Both the position numbers and the translations under genes were made by a program. Positions 12,724 through 24,900 of a DNA stretch of 64,000 nt are shown piece after piece. Within the stretch, counting starts at the first letter, position 1, and each line of letters starts with the position of its first letter. The notes below the pieces were generated by a model. It was not told the DNA's origin, ran no database searches, and saw only the letters and a program-made list of their open reading frames with translations. Origin of the DNA: Utricularia gibba (taxonomy: Eukaryota > Streptophyta > Magnoliopsida > Lamiales > Lentibulariaceae); the NCBI GenBank assembly GCA_002189035.1, contig NEEC01000016.1, forward strand, positions 248,001 to 312,000, read 5' to 3'.

Positions 12724-13969
12724 AGAATTGAAATACCAAGGAAAAGAGGATTCAACAAAATCTGCAGCACAAGAAAGCAGAACAAAATGAAGAGTTTTAA
12801 AATCGCCTTCACATTCAAAATCTTCACATGCAGTTGCGGATCAAATTAAGCACTTGGAAAAATCCAAACTTCGCATCGCGAATTCAGTTTCCTCACAACA
12901 ACAAACAACCAAGGGATTGCATAATTGAAAAGAAACGAAGTAGGAGAAATTAGGGCTTTCCAATTTACCGACAAACGCGACCTATGAACTCCGAAACTCC
13001 AAGAGCTAAAATATCATTCACCAAAGCTGAGGCGCTAAGCTTTTGAAATCTCCGGCGGTCAGGTATTCACTGCTAGGAATCCGCATCTTTCCGGCTAGCA
13101 GCATTCCGATTGTTGTTAAATTGTCGTCATTATTATATTATTATTGTTATTATTATTATTATTATTTTTTAAGCGAACACCGCCGGATCCCGCTGCTTCT
13201 ACACTCCACTGAACGGATCCAAATGCTTGAGTATCCGGCGTCCTAATCGCCTCTTCACAGAGAAACGCTGCATTTCTTGCACGAAGAGTGGAATAGAAGC
13301 AGGAGAATCTTGATTGCGGTCAATTGTTGAACTGGAATTCGCCCATCGGAATAACTCCGCTGTATTGATTGAAGGTTAGTTGTTCACTGGTTCGGTTTTG
13401 GATTCTTTGATGTTTTTTCGTTATTTTTTTAGTCATGAAATTGGTGCATTTGGTTTTGGCAAGAATTGATTCAAGAGGGATAGCGTTAGATTTGTCTTGC
13501 TCTCTGTTTCTTTCTGGAATGAGATCAGGAGTTTCCGTTCCTCCGTTTTCTGGTTCTGCCCTTGCATATAATGGCAATCTTTATAGGGAGATTTCAAACT
13601 AATAACATGTGGACATTTAAAATCCATGAAAAATATACAAGGCTTCATATAAACACTGCTCTCATATTTGCATCCGGTGGCTTATGCCCATGTTCGCCAC
13701 AACATGCCTGCTTATAATCTAAAGTTGAACTTAAAAGTTAAAAAGTCAAAGATATCTCGGTGCACTTGAACTATTGTGAGAGAGTGTGTGTGTGTCTGCT
13801 GTCAAAAAGAATTGTTTGATGTTTGCATATGAAAATGAAGGAGTTATATGGGTTCTAAGATTGTCAGCATCACATTTCATGTGTTAGATTTGGAATGGAG
13901 AAGTGCGAAGATCCAGAGGACAGGAGCTGTAAGGAAGAATGACAAAGGGTTGAGCTATTCCCATATCAA
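12724..13969. other. Divergent promoter region between ZCCHC8-like and GGB
   Basis: Head-to-head interval of 1.25 kb. It holds a TTA/TAT trinucleotide run at about 13130-13168 and a short GT run near 13785-13797. A four-codon upstream reading frame (ATG ACA AAG GGT TGA) begins at about 13938, just before the GGB start. The interval probably contains both leaders. I recognise no gene. Confidence 0.55.
13130..13168. repeat. Imperfect (TTA)n microsatellite
   Basis: Imperfect run of TTA/TAT trinucleotides followed by a T-tract, in the shared upstream region of the ZCCHC8-like and GGB genes. Confidence 0.85.
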
Positions 13970-16529
13970 ATGGAGGAATACGCTCCGTGCAATTCGGATT
14001 CAGAAACATTGACCTTCGACAGAGATCGTCATGTGTACTTTCTGCTGATGATGTATCAGATGCTGCCCTATCATTACCAGCATGAGGAAATCAATCGCAT
14101 CACTCTTGCATACTTTGTTATCTCTGGCCTTGACATTCTCAACGCCCTTGACCAGGTATCTTTTCCAAAATCAGGATGGCTCTTTCACTTGTAGTTTTGC
14201 ATGAGGTTAGTTTGGTTGCTGGTTTTCTTCAACCAAGATGATGGGTATCCGTGTTAAGTGTTTCTTGGGAGTCTAGACAGAAACTGGATACTTATGAGCG
14301 CAAATTTTCTTTTGAATTTTGAGCTATTACCCATTTCTCCTTGAGCATGTAGTTTCATGTCATCTTGTTGTGAGTAGTGTGGCTGAGAATAGTTTTAAGT
14401 TTTGTGATAGGAGTTTTGTTTTCTTTCTTTATTTTATGTTTCCCCTTTCAGATTGATAAGGAAGCAACAATCAGATGGGTTCTGTCACTACAAGCTCATC
14501 CAAGCACTTTTGGCCAATTGGAAGATGGTGAAATTTAGTTAGACTAGTTTTAATTTTTGTGGTTTTAACATAGTTAACCGTATGTAAGCCTTCTTTTCCT
14601 TTAAATCTGTGTGCAGGCCAGTTTTATGGATTTCAAGGTTCTAGAAGCTCCCAGTTTCAATCAAGTGATACTAATGTAAGGAAACATATCTTGATAACAC
14701 ATCCCTATATACATCTTCTTTTATCTTCCCAACGTTGACTTCATGTTGTTCCATTGGTGGTATTTTTATAGTTGATGCCAATGCTAAATGGAAGCCACCT
14801 GGCGAGTACATACTGTGCGCTCTGCATTTTGAAGATTCTCGGCTATGACTTATCGCTTATAGACTCTGGTTTGTTGTCAAGGTCAATGAGGAATCTTCAG
14901 CAGCCTGATGGATGGTAACATTATAACCTTGTCAGTTTTCTGAAACATTTATATCATACTACATGCCCTTTCTAACAGTGTACTGGGTGCCATTTTAGTT
15001 TTATCCCCAATCACACTGGAGGGGAGAAAGATCTTCGCTTTGTGTTCTGTGCAGGCAAGGAGGCAAATTCCGCTCTCTTGCTGAGTTGCCATACTGTCTA
15101 ATTGTGTATTTTGTTTTGATATTATTATTTATTTTTCTTGTCGATCTATCAGCTGCCATTTGCTCAATGCTCAAGTCTTGGAGTGGAATGGATTGCCAAA
15201 AGGTAAAGGAGTACATACTGAAATGCCAGGTATGGTCATTATATGGGTATGTGGGCTGTTATTTCATCTGGTTCCTATCATAAGATGATGTTCTTTAATA
15301 TGGAAAAGTGTTTGTATTTTTCTTCTCTCTTGTATAGTCATATGATGGTGGTTTTGGATTGACTCCTGGTGCCGAATCTCATGGTGAGGGACTTGTAGAT
15401 CTTTCACCTTTCATTATATTCTTGTTTTTGTGCCTTGAAAATCGTTCGATTTGAGTTTCCTAGCTCTTGCACATGATTCTCATTATTTAGTTTCATAGCA
15501 GTTGCAGTATGCCTTACTGTACTTTCACTGCTGTGTAATGTGTCTTCTTATGTAAGGATAGTTTTTTTTGCAAATATTTTAAGAAGAATTAAAGTATTTA
15601 GTGTCACAGGCGGGGCCACTTACTGTGCTGTTGCATCCCTCAAACTTATTGGCTTCTTTGAAGAGGATCCATTGGCAACAGATGCTTCCTGTCGTACCAT
15701 AAATGTACCACTGCTTCTGGATTGGTGCATGCAGGTTTGTCTAACTTCATTTTTTGGACTTGATTTTACATCACTGCTGATTGACATGCCGCAAAGGGGG
15801 CTAAAACTAACTTCCTGTCAACTTTCAAAAGAAAATTAGAGTGATCATAATTGTAATCAAACAAACCCACTAGGTGTGATGTTTATGAGTATAATGTTAG
15901 TTCAAGCTTAGTTCAACTTCTTACCCGCAATTAGCTTTTACCAGAGGTACTAAAAGAAACATTTCCAACTTTTTTCCCCACCTCTACAATTTTTACACAT
16001 CTCACGAGCCTTGTTCCGTGAATACAGAAACAGGGTGAAGATGGTGGCTTCAAGGGTCGCTCAAACAAGCCCTCTGACACATGCTACGCCTTCTGGTACG
16101 CTAGACGGCTTACATTCTTCTTGTCTTCCCAACCATCCACGGCCATTACTGAAGTTTGTATTCTGCTCTGAAGGATTGGCGGTACACTCAGGATGCTAGG
16201 AGCTAGCAACCTGGTCAATGCTGGCGCCTTGAGGAGATTCTTGTTTAGCTGCCAATCAGAGGTTCTCATCTATAGTTCCCTTGTCTGCCTTCTTCTCTGT
16301 GTCCATTTTATGCTACTCTCAAGAAGCAAGTGGGTTCATTTTTTACTCTTTGCTGCAGTTTGGTGGTTTTAGTAAATTCCCCGGGTCGTGGCCTGATCTG
16401 TATCATTCTTTTTATGGAGTATGCGCACTGAGTTTATTGAATGAGACCGGTGTCAAGTCTCTACGCGCCGAGCTTGGTGTATCAGAGCCGTCTGGCAGCG
16501 TGTCCCCGCGTCCGGAACGCACTGAGTGA
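13970..16529 (+). CDS. GGB: Protein geranylgeranyltransferase type I beta subunit
   Basis: Beta subunit of the cytosolic heterodimer that attaches geranylgeranyl groups to CaaL proteins such as ROP GTPases. Eleven exons in continuous phase give 364 residues: 13970-14155, 14452-14527, 14617-14675, 14772-14914, 14999-15054, 15153-15229, 15338-15383, 15610-15734, 16028-16095, 16174-16261 and 16359-16529. Hallmarks are FDRDRHVYFLLMMYQMLPYH, LAYFVISGLDILNAL, repeated prenyltransferase alpha-alpha-barrel motifs (NLQQPDG, QSYDGGFGLTPGAESHGGATYC, DGGFKGRSNKPSDTCYAFW) and FGGFSKFPG...DLYHSFYG. The zinc and substrate residues D and C of the SDTCY segment and H of DLYHS are present. The ATG at 13970 is the first in frame after an upstream stop. 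The intron at 15055-15152 starts with GC. The tail SGSVSPRPERTE is short and divergent. Confidence 0.95.
15055..15152 (+). other. GC-AG intron in GGB
   Basis: The exon ends TGTGCAG and the intron begins GCAAGG, resembling the GC donor consensus AG|GCAAGT. The acceptor is TATCAG. This junction gives C-A-A-A-I-C, as in plant GGB proteins. The nearest GT dinucleotides would either remove the conserved CA or add residues and stops. Confidence 0.85.
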
Positions 16530-17642
16530 TCACGTGTAATCCTGTCCGTCCGACAGCAATCTTGTCCCACGGCCCATGATGCCTTTTTGAGAAATCTGTT
16601 GCACAAGAGAATGATTGTACGTGGCGGGCATGCCCTAATAAATTCATGTGTGTACCTTTTTCCCTTTTTTGGCATGGTTGTGTGCCAAAGTGTGCTAATG
16701 TACTCAGTTGAGACGGATCAATTACAAAATTGGGTGTCAGAAAATCGAGTATTATGGTATTAAATTTTAACTCAAATATATGAAAGAAAAAAGTGGATGT
16801 ATGATTTAATTTTCAAACATATAAATAAATGATTCAGAAATGATACAGAAATAATATTATTATAATCTGTATATTGTAATTAAATAATAATATAAATAAT
16901 TAAAATGTGCTTGATGAAATATGATTGTAACAATTTGTCTTATAGAATTTAAAGAATATCATTTATGTATATTAATTATTATGAATATAAAATTTAGTTA
17001 TCCCATCCCTCTCAAAATAGTATTACTGCATTTTTAATGAAATAATCACATCACCTTTCATTTAAAAATACCAATTAAATCAAATCCCATATCATTTTTC
17101 TTTTGGAAGCAAACAAACCCTTAAATTCAAATCAATATTTCACATGTTCAACCAATCAAATTTTTAACTAGAATCAAAATTTAAGATAGTTATTCATAAT
17201 AAAAAAAACTTAATATAGAAAAAAATATATGATTCTATTTAATATTTTGACACTAATCATACCATAGCAGAGCATCAGGAATTAGGACCCTCATTGGCAT
17301 CACAATCATCTGCTTGCAATTAAATCCATTTTTAGTAATCAAATTTAAAGAGCATGTTAGAGGCTATCCATGAAAATGGAGGGCATAGAAATCAAGGAAG
17401 AAAAAGTGGGGTGTTAGGATCTGCTTACCCCAAACAAAGGAATTCCATTCCGCTGCTCTCCAGGATCAATCCTTTGAAACTCCAGGTTCACAGAATCCCT
17501 GTTGAAGCACAGATTTTTACCAGGGAAACATCGCCATTTTGTTGGGGAGAGCATAATCCCTGAAAAAACTGACAGATAGTTTGCCTGAGGGGCATCATTG
17601 CCAAACATTAGAGATCTTTCGAGGGATCATAGCAGTCATAGA
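16530..17642 (+). other. AT-rich intergenic region before the tetraspanin gene
   Basis: About 1.1 kb between the GGB stop and the tetraspanin start. Positions 16700-17290 are strongly AT-rich and free of convincing coding potential. The last 250 bp are more balanced and probably include the tetraspanin leader. No repeat family recognised. Confidence 0.5.
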
Positions 17643-18604
17643 ATGTTGAACTTCTACAGGATTCTTCTTACCTTTTTCAACATTGTCCTCTTCTTTATTG
17701 GGATCTCCTACGTTGTGGTGTCCAGGGACATGGTGGAAAGCCAAGCCAAAGAGCGACCTTGTCCGCATGAGAATAGCAGGACTATTCTATTGATGGGAGC
17801 ATCCATGGTGGTCATGACATCAATTGGGATGCTGATAGCCTGTGTGCATTCGAGGCATCTGGAGTTGTTCTACAAGTGGGCTCTCACCGGTGCAGCCGCA
17901 GCCTTCTTCGTGTTCTATACATTCATCACGGTACTCCTTCCAAAACCAAGCGCAGCCATCATCTTCTTCATGGGCACCAACACTCACTGGTTGCCATTTT
18001 TCAACCCTCTCCTCATTGCGGCTATGACAAATAGTCTGGCCTGGAATCACGTCAAGGAGTGCTACATAGAAAGCAATATTTGCGTTATGATGGGGAAGCA
18101 GTCCAATGATGAAAAGGACTATATGGTTGAGGCATGCTCCCTTGTTTTCCTTTGCTGCAATTACATGTCTTTCCTTCTGCATTGCCCTGGGAGAGAGAGC
18201 CAAAACATTTAATTTATCATAAAGAAGGTAACTTTTGGAGTTGACGTTCCATTTCTTCTATACCTTGGCAGGCTGGGTGCTGCATACCACCAAACCGCTG
18301 CAACATGACACAGGCCACAATCACAACATGGAAACCAGGGCCAGTTCCACCGAAAGATGATGAAGAATGCCAGAAATGGATGGAACCAGGGTTGGAATCC
18401 TGCTATGACTGTCCATCCTGCAAGGCTGGTTATCTTAATAGTTTCAAGTTGTATTGGGATGAAAGCACTGGCGTTCAGATAATACGTATGGCGACCCTTA
18501 TCATAATGGCAAGTCTTACCTGGGTAGCTTTCTGGGAAGGACCATTTGACAGCAGGGAAAACCAGAACCAAGCCAGGCTAGCCAAATCCTACTTGAATCC
18601 TTGA
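17643..18604 (+). CDS. Tetraspanin family membrane protein
   Basis: Plant tetraspanin, a four-helix membrane protein that organises plasma-membrane microdomains. Exons 17643-18125 and 18272-18604 join in phase as DYM then AGCCIPPNRC, giving 271 residues, close to the usual ~270. Helices: ILLTFFNIVLFFIGISYVVV near the N terminus, ILLMGASMVVMTSIGMLIAC, ALTGAAAAFFVFYTFITVLL, and IIRMATLIIMASLTWVAFW near the C terminus. The large extracellular loop has the CC-x-PP signature as GCCIPP (plant consensus GCCKPP) and the paired CYDCPSCKAGYL cysteines. The donor ATG|GTTGAG is weak, but no better one fits before the in-frame stop at about 18212. Start chosen as the first ATG just before the first helix. 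The protein is divergent from canonical TET1-like members, so the subgroup is unknown. Confidence 0.85.
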
Positions 18605-18727
18605 CCTCTATGGAACTTTCATGTATAAAATACGAATTCCGCTTTCATATATACAATACAGTGATAACAAATACACATAATGTCTGGAAAATCTATACTA
18701 GAAATTATGACGCATATAGTTAGTTAG

Positions 18728-20871
18728 CTAAAGGTAGTGATGATAGAGCATTTGAGTCCTTTTGCAATGCGTGCATATCCATGGAAACAGAGGAGGGTCC
18801 AGGCAGAAGCTATGAACACACCGGATCTGGCAGCAGTGGCAATTGACAAGCAGATCCTCAGGCTCTCTGCTTGAGCAACGAAAGCAAACAGGAGTTGACA
18901 GCTGCACACACAAAATATGCGTAAGCAATGAACCCAAATCACAACATAAAATTATCAAAGAAAACAATAGGTAAAATTGGGTCATTCAGAGACAAACAAG
19001 CGAATTAACCACATAATATCAAATAAGGATATGGATAGTAAGAAAGATCAACCCCGACCAACCATGAGCGTTAAAATAGCTACAGAAAAAAGTTAACAGA
19101 GGGATTCAGGAAATTAACGGATAAAGCAAGTTTTTGGAATGGTGAGGGAAGATTCTCACATTCCCTGAAAAGCAGGTTTCTTCTGGACGAACATCAATGA
19201 CGTTTGAATTATCTTGAGGCATGGATTGTGAGTATATCTTCTGATCTGAATTTACAGCTTCTTCCACTCTAGTGATGAAAATAAAATTAGCTTTGCACAG
19301 AGGGCAAGTTGACGGTTTGTTCCTGGAAGCCTGCAACAAATACGAATACAGTTTTGAAACTTGAAATGATGGATATACTGAACTATGCTGAAACCAAAGA
19401 TTATGCAGAAAATGTAACAAGATAAAATTAAGTAAACGAATGCATACCATATGATCTGACCAACTCTTGATACATGAATAACAAAATCTGTGACCACAGG
19501 GGAGTATTCCTCTTGTTGAGCTGAATTCTGTCCAGCATATTACACACGAAAGTTGTCCAGATCCAGGCAAAACTTTACCATGACCTGGGGTGCTAGGGTC
19601 CTGACAAGCTGATTGGGTGACCTTCTTACAAGTAGGCAGGAGAGGTTTCGGTGCAATATTATTGCATGCATCCTCACTAAAATTATTCCCTTCCCTAATC
19701 TGTTCAGCATCAGTAAGTGCATCATCATCATCTCCACTACGAAAGAACCGTCTTTTGTCAGCATCTTGGCAGCCCTCGACATCCAAATTTATAAAATCAA
19801 AGTCACTGCTTTTTCTCTTTGATGAGGCCTTTATATTCTTTCCCCGTTCCCCACTTTTAGAGGACAATAACCAATTATCCAAGCTTGAAAACTTGTTTAC
19901 CCTACCACGTTGCTTTTCCCGGGGCACTGGTGATGCAGTGTATCTTTTTCTTAGTCTTCGGAAATTCACGGGATATGAATTGCTTTCCTCCTTAAGTGGT
20001 TTGATGAAAAGCATGAAAATAATCAATAATTGTAAAGCTTGCCAATAAAAAGGCAAAATGTTGAACATGTGACGACTTCAGTATGGTGCTAAAACGACAA
20101 ATTGAGATGAGAATTTACCTCATCATCTGTGTCCTCGCTTTCCACATGAATGACTTTGCTCTTGGTTTTCATTGAAGTGCTTGGTTGAGCTTTTGCCTGG
20201 TTGACCCATAGTGTGGAATCTACTTGCAGAGGAGCTATTTCCTCACCACTAAATGGAAAATAATCTCTCTCAGAGGAATTCGGGAAAGCAAATTTACGTT
20301 AGTTAAGGTCACACTTCACCTGTGGAAGCAGAACGGTTCCTCCGGAACAATGGTTCCTTGCTTTACACATTCCTCAATCCAACCGTGATTGACAATAGCG
20401 ATGTTCAACCTTCTCGCAATCTCATACTTTCTACCTTCGTGCCTCCGACATACCTAAACCATGCGCATACTCCAATTTCAAGCATCCGGCATTTGTTACT
20501 TCACTTCAGACTTAAACCATTCAATCATCATCAAAATAAAAATGTCAAACCTACCAAATGCGTAACGGACCGATTCATTCTTCCAACATAGGTAGCCCCA
20601 GTGCTGACAATGAGTTGGATGAGCTTGAACCTCTCGTTGCCGCGGTACCCTGTTACCGTAGCAATCACGCTTTCCATTCCATTCGCCTTGAAATTGAAAA
20701 ATCCCATCACTTTTAATGAAAAATGCTGGGTATTAAACAGCGAAGACACGTCTAAGAAAATGCGTAACCTTTTGAAGTATTAGCGTCGAGGAGAACACAA
20801 ATAACTGCTCAATGTATTCGGAATTGAATAAAAAAGAGTAGATCTAAGATGAAATTCACCTTGACGTTCAT
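18728..20871 (-). CDS. BRCT and RING-finger protein (At1g67180-like)
   Basis: Putative nuclear E3 ubiquitin ligase with a phosphopeptide-binding BRCT domain. Seven exons in phase (20871-20860, 20686-20555, 20453-20320, 20248-20119, 19990-19448, 19330-19160, 18901-18728) give 431 residues. The tiny first exon encodes only MNVK. BRCT spans about residues 8-90 ([49 protein letters not shown]). A basic, Ser-rich linker follows. The C3HC4 RING lies at about residues 280-340 ([29 protein letters not shown] split from TCPLC by an intron). The last exon adds a second Cys/His cluster, CFRCSS...[13 protein letters not shown]...CTHC, resembling a PHD-like or treble-clef finger. It converges on the tetraspanin gene with about 120 bp between stop codons. 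Confidence 0.88.
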
Positions 20872-21952
20872 CGGTGAGAAACGATCTCGAATGGACCTGG
20901 CGACGGCGACGGCGAATCCAGGTTCCAGTTTAGTTTCGCCTTTTCGTAGCGGGAAAACGTACAACTTTCCCTTCTTCAAATCTGTGGAAATAGAATTATA
21001 TATAAATTCCTGATTTAAAAATAATAGCTTGTTTAATATAATTTAAAATAAAATAAAAGTACGCAGATTTAGATTTAAAATATAAGATTAATTTAATCAA
21101 GTAAACGTATTCGGATCATAGTTATAAATTATTTAGAAAATTTAAAACAAAATACTCATTTTTCTCTATTTTTAATTAACACGCATACTAATTTTAATTA
21201 TATATAAAATTCCTGATCTACTCTTGTGAGGAGAAAATAAATATTTATTTCAACTAGCTTCGTAATATATTTATTTTTATTAATATAATAGATATCCATT
21301 CACATTTATGTGGGAATTAAAAATTGATGGGAATGCAGCAGAAAATCATACAAGTACATCTAGAAAAATTGATGGGAATTACAAATTAATATGGTGGGCC
21401 CGGTACAGGGGCCTGTGGCCCCCTCACCTGTTCATGTATGAGAATTTCTGCTAGTTTTGGCAGCAGAAAGATTTGTGGTCATTAGCCATTAAAATTCCCA
21501 TTTTGGGGTATTAATGATGCATAATCTTGTAACTCTGTCAAAATACAGAGAGATGGGAAGTGGGAACTGGTCTTCTCAATAAAAGAGGTTGAAATGCTCA
21601 CCTTCTAGTGTGGCATTTTGCCAACTTTTCTCAGGATGGTGAGCAGGAGTGCAGGCCCTTGACAGCAAAAAAGAAGGTAGAGAAAGAGAGGAAAGTTTGT
21701 CTGCTTTGCTGCTACACATTACACATGCATGAAAGGGCAAGTTTTATGTTGTTCAAAACTGTTTGGTTTTTGCACGAGTTGCTGCAAGCTGCAGCATCTG
21801 TCAATGAAAAATAGTAATACCATCATAGTGTTGACACAGCAAAATAATTCCAAATGGTTCATAGCATTCTCTACGCCAGGCTCCTACTTTGCAGCTAAGG
21901 TCCAAAGATGAGTCTTCACAAGGCAATAAGAAAAGTTGATGCTGTGGTACCT
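20872..21952. other. Intergenic region between BRCT-RING and PIR
   Basis: The first ~130 bp are GC-richer and probably the BRCT-RING leader. Positions 20990-21330 are AT-rich without coding signal. The last several hundred bases, upstream of 21953 on the plus axis, are expected to be PIR 3' UTR. I see no gene. Confidence 0.5.
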
Positions 21953-24900
21953 TCAGGCGCCTTTCTGAGGCAATGTTTCAAAGGCTGACACTGTATTCTG
22001 GAACTTGATCCGGTGCACGGGCATCCCATTTGGCCTGATGGCACAAGCCTGTTTGTCCTCCAATGGGCAACGAGCTTTCAGCATCGAAAAAACGTGGCTG
22101 TTCAGCCGCCTTGCTTTCCTCATCGCTTCTATTAGCCCTTCATGGCCCTGGTTCATCAAGACACCAAGCTTCAAAAAGACATGCTTGACCTGAGTGAACA
22201 CGGGCTGCTGTTAGTGAGACTGTCTTCATACCTGAGAATTCCTCTGGATGGGTGGGATGGCTGCATTCTCCACCTCTGCAACGTTGAGGACTTGGTGAGA
22301 GAAGTCAAAGAGCTCAAAATGCAAATGCTGGCCGAGCAGGTACATTATCGTGCATCCACCCCATGCCACTGAATCCCCAAGGATCCATATTGATTTGGTT
22401 GCACCCGAGATGCTTCCTCTAAATACTCCTGTCAAGTGTATAAATATGGATGAAAAGAAGAGTGCTTGCATAAGAATACTTCAGACACTGTTTCTTACAA
22501 TTTGGAGTGCACTATATATACGATAGAAGTCCTTGGATGTCGTAATGTCGACAAATCCAGATCTGGGTACGACACTCCACTTAGCACAGTATTTGTCCAA
22601 AGCTGCACTGGTAAAAGCAAGTGCATACTCGAGCACGCTTCCAGCATTCATGTTCGACTTGTAAAGAAGATCTGTAGAAAAGATTGTAGCAAGGTCAGAA
22701 GAGATAAGGTGAGCAAGATGCCTTTAACTGAAGCAAGTGCACAAGATAAATACCAGCAGCTTCTGCTTGTCTAGATAAGCTTTTGGACGAAGAATTTAAG
22801 CTCTGATTTGAGACATCGAGTGATGCTAGGGATTTGAACAGGTTAATAAGGGGGCTATCTCCATCTTCCTGTATTTGTACGATTTGCCCATCTGTACCCG
22901 GAACGAGACCCAGCCAAGGAGCTATTTGCATGAATTGGCTTGTGTCTGCTTCTCTCTGTGAAGAAAGGACAAGATGTAAAGCAAGCTTAACTGCGGATAA
23001 AGCTGCAAAACAGATACTGCAAATGAACCTACCAATACAATATCAAGCAAACTCATCCAGTATAACACGCTCCCGACCTCCTTGATTCCACGGAGAACTT
23101 CATTTTTCAGTTCCGACCTAGACTGCCAGCAGCTAAGATTTTCTTGAATAATCCTCATGCAACCTGGATAGGTAAAAACAAAAATCATTAAGTGGTAGAC
23201 ATCATCACTAAAATGGTAAATTAGCAATGCAGTTTGGTTTTCTTGCACCCTCCACATGCAGAAGGTTTCATTTACTTGCAGCAAGACAACCAATCAAGAA
23301 CTCATTACCTGCTACACCATTGTCGAAAGGAAGTAGGCCTATAGATTTAGGCAAGGCTTCTTGCAGTACAGTGACAATTGGTTCAAGGGTTGCGATCTGG
23401 GGTATAAGGGAGCATCAGTAGCTGATTTCAAGAAACAGCACAGAAAAATGGAAATCAGGCTGTGATGTAACCAGTACCTTATTCGACACATGGTCTAACA
23501 GTGCTCGAATGAGCCACGGCAATGATCTTGACCCAAGAAGTCTGGTAATAGAGTGCATATGAGGCATTCCGAAAAATGCACTGTACAATCGAGCAAAGCT
23601 TTGGTATGCAGAATTCAGAGCCTACATATTCAAGGATGTGATGATGACACCATAGTGTATATCCACAACATTAAATGGGGGATTTCGATATATGTAATTC
23701 CACAGACTTTATGAATTTATAATATAAAACTTAATAAGGAATTAGATAGGTTTTTTCTGACCTGAGAACCACAGTAGAAGCTAGGGTTTGCATGTGGAAC
23801 CGATGGCTTTTGAATAGGGACAGAAGACACTTTCAATGATCTAACAAACCGCTGTGTTGTATTGCATAAAATGTAGTTTGGCAGGAAGTCATTTTGCATC
23901 TCTGTCCAGATCTGGAATTTTGAAAAAAAATAAAAGAAAATTCAGGAAAAGCACATAGTTGTAACTTACATCGAATCAATCACTGCGTAGAACAGTCGAA
24001 TCCTCATGAGCTGTAATGACTAAGCTTATACTGTTGTTGTTATTTCATCAAATTTTAAAATGGAGATTCAGAAGTTAAGAAACATGAGGATATATTGCTA
24101 CCTGAGATGCAAGTCTGCTAGAATAGGAAATGAGCGATACATTTTCTTGAATTTCACTCAGCATGAGACTGAACGAGTCAAGGGCCAGGTCTTTGGATAG
24201 TAACTCATGTGAAAGTTGTACAACTTCAATAAGCTTTTCCAGTTCCTGAAAATAAACTTTTGAGTTTACAGAAAGGAAAATGAGGCAATATGAAGTAAAA
24301 CATCGGAGAATTACATACTACTACGGCACAAAGATCCTGACACTCAAAACGATCAAATAAAAACTCAATGTTGTCCCGAATAATCTTGTTTATCCTCTCA
24401 GAGATCAAACTTCTCAAGTTGACGGTCCTTCCTAGCAGCTGCATATGCATTGAGAAATGAGAATGCCAATATGTTTCAGGTGTATATTTCCTCAAAGCAC
24501 ACTAAAGATAGGCTTCTTCCAACCTTAAATCTTGTCATCTTAAAAATTGCAGTGAATCTTAATGGTTGGACTGAGAACTTCTCACCGGTGTCTATGGCAA
24601 ATAGGAACGATGGATCCAAGAGTTCACTAGGAAGTAGAGAAAGTGAACGAGGAATTGAATTCTTTATCTAGTGGGTAAAGATAAAAAGGACATAAATGTT
24701 GGCATCATGATAAAATAGTGAAGGTAAAGACCTTGCTGCCCGGCACTTGTAGTGTGTGAAAACAACATCACACAGTTTTGATATGAAAATGTCGAAACAA
24801 TTGTCCACCTGGGGATACAAGACATTTTACGAGAGGAAGCAGTAGGAGAACCGTAATGCATATCCAATAAATTGTCATACAGGTCTCCATTCTCCATATA

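Noticed and set aside
20872-21000. Upstream extension of the BRCT-RING coding frame beyond MNVK
   Set aside because: The upstream stretch is open in one frame and follows an acceptor-like CAG, but it has no ATG and the BRCT domain starts normally just after MNVK.
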